From: CBDBBY01 sp965203795
GTDB lineage: Bacteria > Pseudomonadota > Alphaproteobacteria > Rhodobacterales > Rhodobacteraceae
DNA: 64,000 bases
Reading direction: 5' to 3'
Assembly: GCA_965203795.1 (NCBI GenBank)
Contig: OZ241915.1
Span: 310,001-374,000, forward strand
In this document: piece by piece, positions 52,159-60,715 of the stretch
Position numbering within the stretch: position 1 is the stretch's first letter
How the letters are laid out: each line of letters starts with the position of its first letter
Notes under the pieces: model-generated
What the model saw: only the letters and a program-made list of their open reading frames with translations
What the model was told of the DNA's origin: nothing
The model's database searches: none
Position numbers and translations under genes: made by a program

Positions 52159-53948
52159 GTGTCTGGCAGAGAACCCGTCGTTTTTCGCTGTACGGCCGGA
52201 TTTCGGTCGGGCGCAATGGCCTCGACGGGACCCGGCGCGGCGCGTTTCGAGCCGGGACGGAGCGAATCCGGCTCGGGAGGCCGGATTCTCGGCGTCGGCG
52301 ACGGTTTTCCGGGGGTCCGGCGCGGGCTCCGCCGCCTGCCGCCCTGCGGCCCGCCGGGATTTCGGGGAGGGCGCCGCTCAGGCGGCGCGTTTGCGCCGTT
52401 CCGGCCGCAGCCGCTCGCGGTCGCGCAGGACCCGCCCGAGCCGGTGGATGTTGGCGGCGAGGACGGAGAGGCCGACCGCCAGCTCGAACCGGTCCCGCCC
52501 GCGCAGCCGCACCCGGCCGAGGCCGCGGTGCTCCAGGCCGTTGATCGCCGACTCCACGCCCGGATGCCTGCGCCGCGCCGCCGCGAAGTCCGGGTCGGCC
52601 TCGCGGACCCGGTCGGCGGCGGACAGCCGGCCCTTCTTCGGAAGGGCGTTCACTTCCAGCATCGCGTCGAGCTTCCGGCGGTTCTCCGGGCTATGGAAGC
52701 CGCGGTCGAAGCTGCAGGCCCGCAGGTCCGGGAACGCCTCCAGGCATCTCCCGACCAGCGGGACCGCGACATGCGTGTCGCCGCCCGTCCACATGATCTC
52801 GTGGTCGAGGATGAACCCGCCGCCGTCCTCGACGATGCACACCGGAACCCCGAGCTCGACGGGCTTGCCGGCCTTGCCCTTGGCGATCCACCGGGTGTGC
52901 TCCTCGAAGATCGAGAACAGCTTCTCCCCGTGCGGGACCGCCTCCTCCTTCAGCACCCGGCGGGCGATCTGGAACGCCAATCTCGGCACATGGCCGATCA
53001 GCCTCCGGATTTCCGCCAGGGTGCGCTTCGGGCAGCCCGCCGCCCGGAGCGGCCCGAGCGAGCCCTTCGCCTTCGCGGCCAGCTCCAGCGACTTGACCAG
53101 GAACCCCAGGACCTCATCCGGCCGGGTGCTCCACCGGGGCGCCGTGTTCACCCTCCGGTACAGCTTCCCCGCCGCGTCCAGGTGGTGGTCGCGCTGCCGC
53201 CAGCCGCCGACGCCCGAGGCGCCGCAGGCCCGCGACGCCGCCCGCACGAGGCAGCGGACCGAATCCCGAAGCAGGCCGAAGTCGGTCGGATGGCGGACGT
53301 CCGTCTCCGCCACGAACGAGTCACAGCGCCCGACCAACGCTGCGCCAGGCTTTTTTCCCGCGACCTTGTGCCCCGTCGACACGACCAGACGGTTCACCTC
53401 CCGAAGAAGCTCCGGCGTCAGAAGCTCGACATTGTCCCTGATGTTCTGAAGCTCGTAGAAGCCCGGCTCGAACCAGTCGCTGTGGCCCAGGAAGGCCTGG
53501 ATCTTCCCATGCTCGTTCGCCAGCTCCTGAAGGCGGTCGTAGTCGCAGTTCAAACCTTGCTTCAGCACGCCCATCACCAGGATCCGCCAAAGGTGCATCC
53601 CCGGGCGGCCCGTGTCCCGGCGGCGGTCCGGAAGGACGTGCGCGTCCAGCAGCCGGAACAGCTCCTCCCGCGCCGCCTTGTCGTTCCAGATCGCCTGGAG
53701 CCCGATAAGGATCGCCGGGATGTCGTCCCGGGATTTCACGTTCAGCTCGATCGATCCGATGTCGACCGAGCCCAGCCAGGACCGCTCCTCAACAACCTTC
53801 CGCATGCAAATCGCCTCCGAAGATTCCAGGAAAAACGCCGATATCGCGGCGAATTCGGGCGGATCATGCCGAATCGCGGGAATCTTCGCAAGCAAAAACA
53901 CGGATTAAAAACAGAAATTCAACGCGTTGCGGGTTTTCTGCCAAACAC
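52159..53948 (-). mobile_element. ISNCY-type insertion sequence, 1790 bp
   Basis: The 7-bp target duplication is TATTGTA (52152-52158 and 53949-53955). The terminal inverted repeats begin GTGTCTGGCAGAGAACCCG at the left and GTGTTTGGCAGAAAACCCG (complement of the right end), 16 of 18 or more identical. One large transposase gene on the minus strand fills it. Because element plus duplication total 1797 bases, a multiple of three, the plus-strand host frame stays open through the element and yields a chimeric frame that is not a real protein. Confidence 0.9.
52378..53805 (-). CDS. ISNCY-type DDE transposase
   Basis: A 475-residue transposase starting MRKVVEERSWLGSVDIGSIE; GGAGG lies eight bases before this ATG, so it is preferred to the upstream ATG at 53901. 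The N-terminal DUF-type part contains DTGRPGMHLWRILVMGVLKQ and LNCDYDRLQELANEHGKIQ, typical of ISNCY transposases. The catalytic region follows with VAETDVRHPTDFGLL and DHEIMWTGGDTHVAVP and ends with GVESAINGLEHRGLGRV. No disruption is seen. Confidence 0.88.
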   Translation of the reverse strand: MRKVVEERSWLGSVDIGSIELNVKSRDDIPAILIGLQAIWNDKAAREELFRLLDAHVLPDRRRDTGRPGMHLWRILVMGVLKQGLNCDYDRLQELANEHGKIQAFLGHSDWFEPGFYELQNIRDNVELLTPELLREVNRLVVSTGHKVAGKKPGAALVGRCDSFVAETDVRHPTDFGLLRDSVRCLVRAASRACGASGVGGWRQRDHHLDAAGKLYRRVNTAPRWSTRPDEVLGFLVKSLELAAKAKGSLGPLRAAGCPKRTLAEIRRLIGHVPRLAFQIARRVLKEEAVPHGEKLFSIFEEHTRWIAKGKAGKPVELGVPVCIVEDGGGFILDHEIMWTGGDTHVAVPLVGRCLEAFPDLRACSFDRGFHSPENRRKLDAMLEVNALPKKGRLSAADRVREADPDFAAARRRHPGVESAINGLEHRGLGRVRLRGRDRFELAVGLSVLAANIHRLGRVLRDRERLRPERRKRAA

Positions 53949-54384
53949 TATTGTACTCGACTGTGTGAAATCCCGCTTAAATGGCGACAACGCCGCGCGT
54001 GCAAGGATGTGGCGCGACAAATTAGGCGTGTGGCTTCAAAACTACTGGCCAAAGGCAGGAGGTCGAAATACGCCGAAGACATCAAGTGCAATGCTAGAGA
54101 TGATCGCGAAATGTGGAGACGCATTCGAAGACGCGGCAGTTTGGTCATTGGATTTTCTTCAACCGGTAGCGAATCCATACCTGTATCCCCTTAATAAGAG
54201 CAACCTTGCGAAGCGGCATCCAGAATTAGTGCTTAGTATTCTGAACAAGATAGTAAAAGCGGGAATAATTCTTGATTACAAAAAAGGCGAGCTCCGTGAG
54301 ATTCTCATCATAATTTTAGACGCAAAAGATAGCTTGAGTGACGATACGCGGTTCAAGCGGCTTTATAAAATTTCCGTCGATTAG

Positions 54385-54968
54385 AATTTGATAAAATGTT
54401 TTTGTGAAATGCAATAAACGTTACAGAATTGATCGATGCGACTCGCACTTTTGGGGAGTTACTTGAGGCTTTCCAAGCTCGATCAACTCACTGAGCGATT
54501 GCAATCCAGCTTCGAATTCGTCCAGAATGTTAGAAGATTCGATGGTCAATGTGACTACTCGGTCAACAAGATGTTCGCAAGCAATTCAATTTTACTCCTA
54601 CGGATTAATCAGTGTTCGTCCGCCCCACTATGAGTTCACACTTGTCACCGTCTATTGCAGACCTTAGACGAGCATTGAGTCCCTCTTGGTAGCGTTCGTT
54701 TTGCTCTCGTTGGGACCATATATGATCAATCGCTACCGTCGAAGTGCCGTAAAGTACTGCCGATAGTGTTCACTTGTGATCGTTATTCGCAGGGATCATG
54801 AATGGTTTAGTCTTGAATAGGTCATATAGACAATGCGAATCTTGGACAAAATATCGTCGTGATCATGTTCGCTTCTTGCTCATCAATACGCTTCTCCATG
54901 GTTCGGTTTAACGTTGATTTCATCGACCCTTTAATGTTATTATGATCGCGTAACGCTGCAAAAGGTAA
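54385..54968. other. Intergenic region between SIR2 gene and restriction-modification transposon
   Basis: This 584-base AT-rich stretch lies between the SIR2 stop and the left repeat of the transposon. A 65-codon plus-strand frame at 54436 (MRLALLGSYLRLSKLDQL) is the longest, but lacks a ribosome site and a recognisable domain. Several overlapping frames with in-frame stops give the impression of a decayed gene. No hairpin terminator is evident. Confidence 0.4.
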
Positions 54969-55053
54969 GGGGCGTATACGTCAAACTAGACAAACGGCTT
55001 TGACGGCGTCTGCAAATTGAGTCACAACACTACCCAACATGGAGGTAGGCGTG

Positions 55054-55995
55054 ATGCAGAATGAGCCGAGACGCTCGTGCCGAATCGGCATGACGGTCAT
55101 GGAGCTCTTGCGCCGGTTCCACGATGACGCGATGGTGGAGCGTTGGTTCGAGGCAACCCGTTGGCCTGACGGGCGTTTCTGCCCCGATTGCGCGTCCATC
55201 AACACCGTCTTGATTGCGAGCCACAAGCCCACGCTCTACCGTTGCCGCGATTGTTGGGCGCACTTTTCGGTGCGAAAGGGGACTGTCATGCAGAACAGCA
55301 AGGTCGGCCTACAGAAATCGGCAATCGTGCTCTACATGACGACGACCGGCGCCAAGGGCACGAGCAGCATGAAGCTGTATCAAGAGGTCGGCATCTGGCA
55401 GGAGACGGCATGGTTCCTCATGCAGCGCATCTGGGAGGGCCTCATCAAGGGCCACAATCTGCTGTTCCCCAGCGGCGAGGTGGAAGCCGACGAAACGGCC
55501 GTCGGTGGCAAACACAAGAATATGAGCAAGGAGTTGCGCGAAGCCGGGGCTGGACGCGGCAGCGTCGGCAAGGCCATTGTCGCGGGCGTGAAAGACCGGG
55601 AGTCAAAGCAAGCGAGCCCGGCGGTCGTGGACCGCAACGACGCGAAGACCTTGCAGGGCTTCGTGCTTGACCGAACGGAGAGCGAGGCAGCGGTCTATAT
55701 GGACCAATCGCAGGCCTATACCGGCTTCCCCCGTGCCCATGAAGCGGTCAACCTCTCGGCGGGCGAGTATGTGCGAGGGGATGCGACGGTCAACGGCATG
55801 GAAGGCTTCTGGAGCGTGTTCAAGCGGGGCCGCCACGGGAAATTCAATCACTTGTCCGAGAAGCACCTTGACCACTATGTGCGAGCGTTCACGGGGCGGA
55901 ACAACTTCCGCGACATGGACACGCTGGATCAAATGGCGTCCCTCGTCCGTGCGATTGTCGGTAAGCGGTGCCGATACGCGGATTTGGTCGCATGA
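55054..55995 (+). CDS. IS1595-family transposase, cargo-carrying type
   Basis: A 313-residue transposase. The zinc ribbon is visible (CPDCASINTVLIASHKPTLY, then CRDCWAHFSVRKGTV). The DDE domain has VEADETAVGGKHKN, VYMDQSQAYTGF and GMEGFWSVFKRGRHGKFN HLSEKHLDHY (in parts). The start at 55054 has GGAGG eight bases upstream; an earlier ATG at 55039 lies within that site. It belongs to a different subgroup from the transposase at 49627. Its stop overlaps the methyltransferase ATG (ATGA), which couples its expression to the cargo. Confidence 0.92.
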   Translation: MQNEPRRSCRIGMTVMELLRRFHDDAMVERWFEATRWPDGRFCPDCASINTVLIASHKPTLYRCRDCWAHFSVRKGTVMQNSKVGLQKSAIVLYMTTTGAKGTSSMKLYQEVGIWQETAWFLMQRIWEGLIKGHNLLFPSGEVEADETAVGGKHKNMSKELREAGAGRGSVGKAIVAGVKDRESKQASPAVVDRNDAKTLQGFVLDRTESEAAVYMDQSQAYTGFPRAHEAVNLSAGEYVRGDATVNGMEGFWSVFKRGRHGKFNHLSEKHLDHYVRAFTGRNNFRDMDTLDQMASLVRAIVGKRCRYADLVA

Positions 55996-57251
55996 GCGAG
56001 CACGCGGCGCTCGCTACTGACCAAGCCTCCGCAGCGGCAGAGGATTGGACTTTCCGCACCGCCGACACAAAGCAAGTCAGTCATGGCATCCATCCCTACC
56101 CAGCCATGATGATTCCGCAAGTCGCGCACCGGCTCACAGAGAATTACGGGAGCAAAGGCGGGCTGCTGTTCGACCCCTACTGCGGCTCCGGCACAGCGTT
56201 GCTGGAGGGGATGCTTGCCGGTATGGCAGCGATAGGAACGGATCTAAACCCGTTGGCCCGGCTGATTGCTCGCGTGAAAACGCGGCCAGTGAACATTGCC
56301 GCGCTGGATCGAGAGATTGTCCGCTTTCGCGGCACTAGAGCATTCTCCGATGCGCCGATCCCACCGGTGCCGAACATCGATTACTGGTTCTCGGCTTCCG
56401 TGCAGCGCGACCTGGCCGCCATCCGCCAGCACATCGATGCCATCCGCAACGCGGCGGTCGCGGATGCATTCCGGTTGGCCTTCAGCCTGACAGTTCGCAA
56501 GGCGTCATGGGCGCGAAATTCCGAGTTCAAGTTGTACCGCATTCCGGCCTGTCAAATCGCCGAGCACAATCCCGACACGCGCGGCATTATGGGGCAAGCA
56601 CTCGAAAAAGTCCGACAGGCATTGCAGGCGCTCGGGCACGCTACGGCAAATGGCTGCGCGCTTCCGGCGGTGCACGAGTTCAACACTGTTTCCGGGGTGC
56701 CAACCGCAATCCTCACGCAAGGCGCCGTGGACATTGTGGTGACTTCGCCGCCATATGGCGACTCCCGCACCACGGTTGCCTACGGGCAGTTCTCCCGCCT
56801 ATCCTCCCAGTGGCTTGGTTACGCGGGTGCAAACCGCGTGGACAACATCCTTATGGGCGGCAGGAAGGTCGATGAAGCAGCGCAATTCGGGTTTGACAAA
56901 CTCGACCGCGTCATTGCCGATATCGCGGGCATAGACAAGCGGCGCGCCTGCGAGGTTGCCGCGTTCTTTGAGGACTATCGGGCGTCTATCGGCCATGTCG
57001 CGGCCACGATGAAGCAGGGAGGCTATGCCTGCTATGTCGTGGGGAACAGGACCGTCAAAGGTCACAGGGTTCCTACATCGGAAACCACAGCAGCGTTCTT
57101 CGAGGAAAACGGCTTTGATACGACGGCGATTTGCAATCGGAATATCCCGAACAAGCGAATGCCATCCGTCAATTCTCCGAGCAATGTTCCCGGCGAGGTA
57201 GGTAATACCATGACGGCGGAGCAAATTGTCATTTGCCGTAAGGTGCGATGA
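55992..57251 (+). CDS. DNA methyltransferase, probable N4-cytosine (beta-class)
   Basis: A 419-residue S-adenosylmethionine-dependent methyltransferase. Motif I is LLFDPYCGSGTALLEGMLAG near residue 60. The catalytic motif IV is VTSPPYGDSRTT near residue 250; SPPY is the form typical of m4C enzymes, whereas DPPY is typical of m6A. Its partner endonuclease is MvaI/BcnI-like, and those systems use m4C, which supports the assignment. The ATG at 55992 overlaps the transposase stop. The methyltransferase would protect the host DNA from the endonuclease encoded next. Confidence 0.9.
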   Translation: MSEHAALATDQASAAAEDWTFRTADTKQVSHGIHPYPAMMIPQVAHRLTENYGSKGGLLFDPYCGSGTALLEGMLAGMAAIGTDLNPLARLIARVKTRPVNIAALDREIVRFRGTRAFSDAPIPPVPNIDYWFSASVQRDLAAIRQHIDAIRNAAVADAFRLAFSLTVRKASWARNSEFKLYRIPACQIAEHNPDTRGIMGQALEKVRQALQALGHATANGCALPAVHEFNTVSGVPTAILTQGAVDIVVTSPPYGDSRTTVAYGQFSRLSSQWLGYAGANRVDNILMGGRKVDEAAQFGFDKLDRVIADIAGIDKRRACEVAAFFEDYRASIGHVAATMKQGGYACYVVGNRTVKGHRVPTSETTAAFFEENGFDTTAICNRNIPNKRMPSVNSPSNVPGEVGNTMTAEQIVICRKVR

Positions 57252-57252
57252 C

Positions 57253-57966
57253 ATGCGTTTGCCGGAATTGCGACAGCTGCTGCAAGAGTTGAACGAGCTG
57301 GAGTTTGTGGAGTCGGAGCGAAGGGGGCCAACGGGAATCGGACATACACTAGAGAAATGGCTTGGCGTCTCGGAGAACAACTTACCCATCCCGGACATCG
57401 GCGGCCGGGTGGAGATCAAGGCAACGCGGAACACGGCGAACAACCTCATCACCCTGTTCACCTTCAACCGGGGCGCGTGGAGGCATTCGCAGGCGGAAAT
57501 CATTCGTCGCTGGGGCTATTTCGACGAGTCCCGTAACCGCCCGGCTCTCTACAGCACCGTCTCGGCTGCTGCGCCCAATCCCCAGGGGTTGCAGGTCGCG
57601 TTGCCAGCCGAGGCCGACTCGGTGTCGGTCATTCATGCAGAGAGCGGCGAGGTGTTGGCGTCGTGGGATCTGTTCCACATCGTCGGCAAGTTCATGACGA
57701 AGTTCGAGCGGCTGCTGCTGGTTCGTGCGGAATCACGCCGAACGACGCGGGCAGAGGAATTTCACTTCAACGAGGCGCATTTGCTGGCGGAGCCGAGCGC
57801 CCAGACGTTCCGTAACTGCTTCCTGTCCGGCAAAGCGCTCATCGACATCAGGATGCACCATCCGCCGAATAGGCCCGTGCGCAATCACGGCACCGGCTTC
57901 AGGGTGCGCGAACACGACTTGCCTAGCCTGTTCGGGCGCATCGAGAATCTGTTGAGGCCCCCATGA
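57253..57966 (+). CDS. MvaI/BcnI-family restriction endonuclease
   Basis: A 237-residue nuclease. The family signature is TGIGHTLEKWLGVSENN (residues 27-43) followed by the catalytic cluster PDIGGRVEIKATR, with Asp48, Glu54 and Lys56, and LITLFTFNRGAW. MvaI and BcnI are monomeric enzymes that cut CCWGG and CCSGG; the recognition sequence here cannot be predicted. The start, one base after the methyltransferase stop, has AAGGTG upstream. The last bases overlap the next small ORF. It forms a restriction-modification pair with the upstream enzyme. Confidence 0.9.
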   Translation: MRLPELRQLLQELNELEFVESERRGPTGIGHTLEKWLGVSENNLPIPDIGGRVEIKATRNTANNLITLFTFNRGAWRHSQAEIIRRWGYFDESRNRPALYSTVSAAAPNPQGLQVALPAEADSVSVIHAESGEVLASWDLFHIVGKFMTKFERLLLVRAESRRTTRAEEFHFNEAHLLAEPSAQTFRNCFLSGKALIDIRMHHPPNRPVRNHGTGFRVREHDLPSLFGRIENLLRPP

Positions 57967-58100
57967 CGAAGAAGAAACCGGTGAGCGAGCACAAGCCGAA
58001 GCGGGCGGAAGCCGCCCGCGCCCTGTTCTCCGCCATTCAGCAGCCCGCCCCGTCGCTCCGCAGGACGCCGCGCAAAACGCCAGCGGCCTCAACGGCTTAG
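57963..58100 (+). CDS. Small basic ORF at the end of the restriction-modification operon
   Basis: A 45-codon ORF whose ATG overlaps the endonuclease stop (ATGA). It begins MTKKKPVSEHKPKRAEAARA and ends KTPAASTA, rich in Lys, Arg and Pro. It stops four bases before the right inverted repeat. The overlap suggests a translated gene. It might be a small regulator or a remnant; no family is recognised. Confidence 0.5.
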   Translation: MTKKKPVSEHKPKRAEAARALFSAIQQPAPSLRRTPRKTPAASTA

Positions 58101-58422
58101 ACACGGCTTGGCTAGTTTGGCGTATAAGCACCTTTTGTTTTCCCAAAGCGGACTGGCAGCGGCACGGGTCGAGCAATTCGAACCGCAACGCAGGTGCAGC
58201 GGACGAAAATCCGTGCCTGCCGAAGCTCCAAACGTGTTACCAGCGAAATCAAGCGGGTGGCGGAGGTAAGGCGCACTCGCGGACGTATCCACGTGTCCGA
58301 CTGGTAGGGGACGAATCGGGCAAGGTTGCAATGAGGAGCAGAACCAGGAACTTGACTGGGCGTTGTCGCAGGGGGTGAGAATTGGCAGGAAGTCTTCCGA
58401 GGGCATTGGAACGGGTGATGTC

Positions 58423-59154
58423 ATGAGGCTGAACGACTTCGTCGTGCTGACCTTTGATTGCTACGGAACGCTGATCGACTGGGAAGCCGGGATCTCTGCG
58501 GAGTTGCGGAGGCTCGCCGAACGGGCGTTCGAACCGGTGTCGGCGGGAGAGCTATTGGCGCGGCACGCCGAACTGGAATCGGCTCAACAGAAGGCGTCGC
58601 CGGGGATGCCCTATCCCGCGCTGCTCGCCGTCGTTTACAAGAGGATAGCCGAGGAGCTGTCCGCGCCGGCCGGGTGGGACGAATGCCTTGCCTACGGGAA
58701 TTCCGTCGGGGACTGGCCGGCGTTTCCCGACACCGCGCCGTCCCTTGGATACTTGAAGACGTTCCACAAGCTGGCGGTGTTGTCGAATGTCGACAACGCG
58801 AGCTTCGCCAAGTCGAACGCGAAGTTCGGCGTGGGGTTCGACGCGATCTACACGGCAGAGGACATCGGCAGCTACAAGCCTTCGCCTGGGAATTTTGAAT
58901 ACATGCTAAGCCGACTTTCCAGGCTGGGCGTCGGCAAGGGCGAAGTCCTCCATGTCGCGGAGAGCGTCTTCCATGACCATGTGCCCGCGAGGCGCTTCGG
59001 CCTCGCGAATTGCTGGATCAACCGAAGGCGCGGTCGGGACGGCTACGGCGCGGCGGCTGAGCCGGAGGAAATGCCGGAATTCGATTTTGTGTTCGGCAGC
59101 CTGGCGGAGCTCGTTGAAGCCCACCGCGCGGAGCGCGGCGGGACGGACGCATAG
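58423..59154 (+). CDS. HAD-superfamily hydrolase (haloacid dehalogenase type II-like)
   Basis: A 243-residue hydrolase. Motif I reads LTFDCYGTLIDWEAGI (nucleophile Asp), motif II has VLSNVDNASF, and motif III SYKPSPGNFEYMLSRL carries the lysine. Motif IV-like aspartates near FHDHVPARRFGLANCWI complete the site. The DCYGTLIDWE start is characteristic of (S)-2-haloacid dehalogenases, which act on haloalkanoates; phosphatase activity is also possible. The ATG at 58423 is chosen because it begins RLNDFVVLTFD just before motif I. It lies 290 bases after the transposon and 98 before miaB. Confidence 0.85.
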   Translation: MRLNDFVVLTFDCYGTLIDWEAGISAELRRLAERAFEPVSAGELLARHAELESAQQKASPGMPYPALLAVVYKRIAEELSAPAGWDECLAYGNSVGDWPAFPDTAPSLGYLKTFHKLAVLSNVDNASFAKSNAKFGVGFDAIYTAEDIGSYKPSPGNFEYMLSRLSRLGVGKGEVLHVAESVFHDHVPARRFGLANCWINRRRGRDGYGAAAEPEEMPEFDFVFGSLAELVEAHRAERGGTDA

Positions 59155-59251
59155 GACAGGGGAAGACTTGGGCGCAGCAGCCCGAAGCATTGCCGCAACC
59201 GGCCTGCGGGGATAAAACGCCCGTGTTCCCCGCTTCGTCCGGCAGGCTCGC

Positions 59252-60577
59252 GTGACTCCAACCAAAACCGCGTTCATCCGAACGTACGGCTGCCAGATGA
59301 ACGTGTACGACAGCGAGCGGATGGCGGAAGCGCTCGCGGCGGCGGGATACGCCGTGTCGGAGTCGGCGAACGACGCGGACCTCGTGCTGCTGAACACATG
59401 CCACATCCGCGAGAAGGCGTCCGAGAAGATCTATTCCGAGCTCGGCCGGTACAAGCCGCTCAAGGCGCGTAACCCCGCAATGAAATTCGCCGTCGCCGGC
59501 TGCGTCGCGCAGGCGGAGGGCGAGGAGATCATCAGCAGGCAGCCGATGGTCGACATCGTTGTGGGTCCGCAAGCGTACCACAGACTGCCCGCCATGCTGG
59601 AACGGGCGGCCGAAGGCGAGAAGCTGGTCGACACCGAGTTTCCCGCCGACGAAAAGTTCGCGGCGCTTCCCCGCCCGGCCGCGCCCTTGGGCAGCCCGTC
59701 CGCGTTCCTGACGGTTCAGGAGGGTTGCGACAAATTCTGCACGTTTTGCGTCGTGCCGTACACTCGCGGTGCGGAAGCAAGCCGTCCCGCTGCCAAGGTG
59801 GTGGACGAGGCGAAGCGGCTGGTCGAGAGGGGCGCTCGGGAGATCACTCTGCTTGGCCAGAACGTGAACGCCTACTGCGGCGAAGGCATTGGCGGCGGAA
59901 CCTGGTCGCTGGCCAGACTGATTTGGCGGCTGGCCGAATTGGAAGGCTTGGACCGCATCCGGTTCACGACCTCCCATCCCAAGGACATGTCCGACGACCT
60001 GATCGTAGCGCTGGGCTCCTGCGCCAAGCTCATGCCCTACCTTCATCTCCCGGTGCAATCCGGATCCGACCGGATACTCAAGCTGATGAACCGCAAGCAT
60101 ACCGCGGACGACTACCGGCGCATCATCGGAAGAACGAGGGAGGCAAGGCCGGACATTCTGCTGTCGGGCGATTTCATTGTCGGATTTCCGGGCGAGACGG
60201 ACGAGGATTTCGAGGCCACGCTCGAGCTGGTGCGCGAGGTCGAATACGGCCAGGCCTACTCCTTCCGCTATTCCCCGCGTCCGGGCACGCCGGCGGCGGA
60301 GCGCGCTCAAGTCGGCGCGGCGACGGCCTCGGACAGGCTGCAGGAGCTGCAGTCGCTGTTGAAGACCCAGCAGAGGCGGGCGCAGGACGGCATGGTCGGC
60401 AGAACGGTTTCCGTGCTGTTTGAACGAAGGGGGCGGCGTTCGGGGCAGCTTGCGGGCAAATCCGAATACCTGCACGCGGTTCATGCAGAATGCGGCGACG
60501 AACTCCTGGGCAGGATCGCGCCGGTAGCCATAACCCGTTCGGAACCGAATTCCCTTTCCGGATCGCTGCAGCAGTAG
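59252..60577 (+). CDS. miaB: tRNA-2-methylthio-N6-dimethylallyladenosine synthase
   Basis: A 441-residue radical-SAM methylthiotransferase that modifies A37 of tRNAs reading UNN codons. The N-terminal UPF0004 domain has YGCQMN and NTCHIREKASEKIYSELG. The radical-SAM cysteines are in GCDKFCTFCVVPYTRGAE, and a C-terminal TRAM domain follows (VSVLFERRGRRSGQLAGKSE). A GTG start is used. It heads the conserved proteobacterial block miaB-phoH-ybeY-corC-lnt found here without interruption. Confidence 0.96.
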   Translation: MTPTKTAFIRTYGCQMNVYDSERMAEALAAAGYAVSESANDADLVLLNTCHIREKASEKIYSELGRYKPLKARNPAMKFAVAGCVAQAEGEEIISRQPMVDIVVGPQAYHRLPAMLERAAEGEKLVDTEFPADEKFAALPRPAAPLGSPSAFLTVQEGCDKFCTFCVVPYTRGAEASRPAAKVVDEAKRLVERGAREITLLGQNVNAYCGEGIGGGTWSLARLIWRLAELEGLDRIRFTTSHPKDMSDDLIVALGSCAKLMPYLHLPVQSGSDRILKLMNRKHTADDYRRIIGRTREARPDILLSGDFIVGFPGETDEDFEATLELVREVEYGQAYSFRYSPRPGTPAAERAQVGAATASDRLQELQSLLKTQQRRAQDGMVGRTVSVLFERRGRRSGQLAGKSEYLHAVHAECGDELLGRIAPVAITRSEPNSLSGSLQQ

Positions 60578-60715
60578 CGGCTTGCCAACGCCTTCTTTGC
60601 AACGGCGCCCGCGCAAGCGCAGGAGCCCGGAACCATTTGAATCGACTCGTCGGCGGAAACTCTGCTAACTGTTCGCAGTCTCGGCAAAGGAAGAGAATCC
60701 AATACGGAGTGCTAC

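Larger units (their letters stand above)
46821..54384 (+). pseudogene. SIR2-domain defence-type protein, 1230 codons, interrupted by three insertion sequences
   Basis: Joining 46821-48023, 48879-49440, 50660-52158 and 53956-54384 (removing each IS with one copy of its target duplication) gives one open frame of 1230 codons plus stop. Residues 1-290 are a SIR2-like NAD domain: GAGVSAG at 29-35, TTNFDNR at 134-140, LHG with His172 and GYSVGDP at 218-224. Residues 290-1230 are mostly helical; the tail (YWPKAGGRNTPKTSSAMLEM) resembles the DUF4020-type C-terminus seen in SIR2 proteins. NAD-depleting SIR2 proteins cause abortive infection by phage. The IS sites are after codon 401, in codon 589 and after codon 1088, all beyond the SIR2 domain. 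The remaining 5' fragment could still make a 406-residue SIR2 protein. Confidence 0.9.
54969..58132 (+). mobile_element. IS1595-type transposon carrying a restriction-modification system, 3164 bp
   Basis: A 29-bp imperfect inverted repeat bounds the unit: 54969-54997 at the left and 58104-58132 (inverted) at the right, 23 of 29 identical, with shared cores TATACG and CAAACTAG. Inside are a transposase, a DNA methyltransferase, an MvaI/BcnI-like endonuclease and a 45-codon ORF, all on the plus strand and touching or overlapping. The flanking octamers (AAAGGTAA and TTTTGTTT) do not match, so the exact ends or the duplication are uncertain. IS1595-family elements with passenger genes are known; a complete restriction-modification cargo is less usual. 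Confidence 0.75.

Noticed and set aside
50752..54384. A 1210-codon plus-strand open frame
   Set aside because: It is a chimera: the middle (52159-53948) is antisense to the ISNCY transposase. It stays open only because element plus duplication is a multiple of three. The real host protein is the joined SIR2 frame.
54961..58140. A target duplication for the R-M transposon
   Set aside because: The flanking octamers AAAGGTAA and TTTTGTTT do not match, so no duplication is claimed; the ends may be slightly different or the duplication has decayed.
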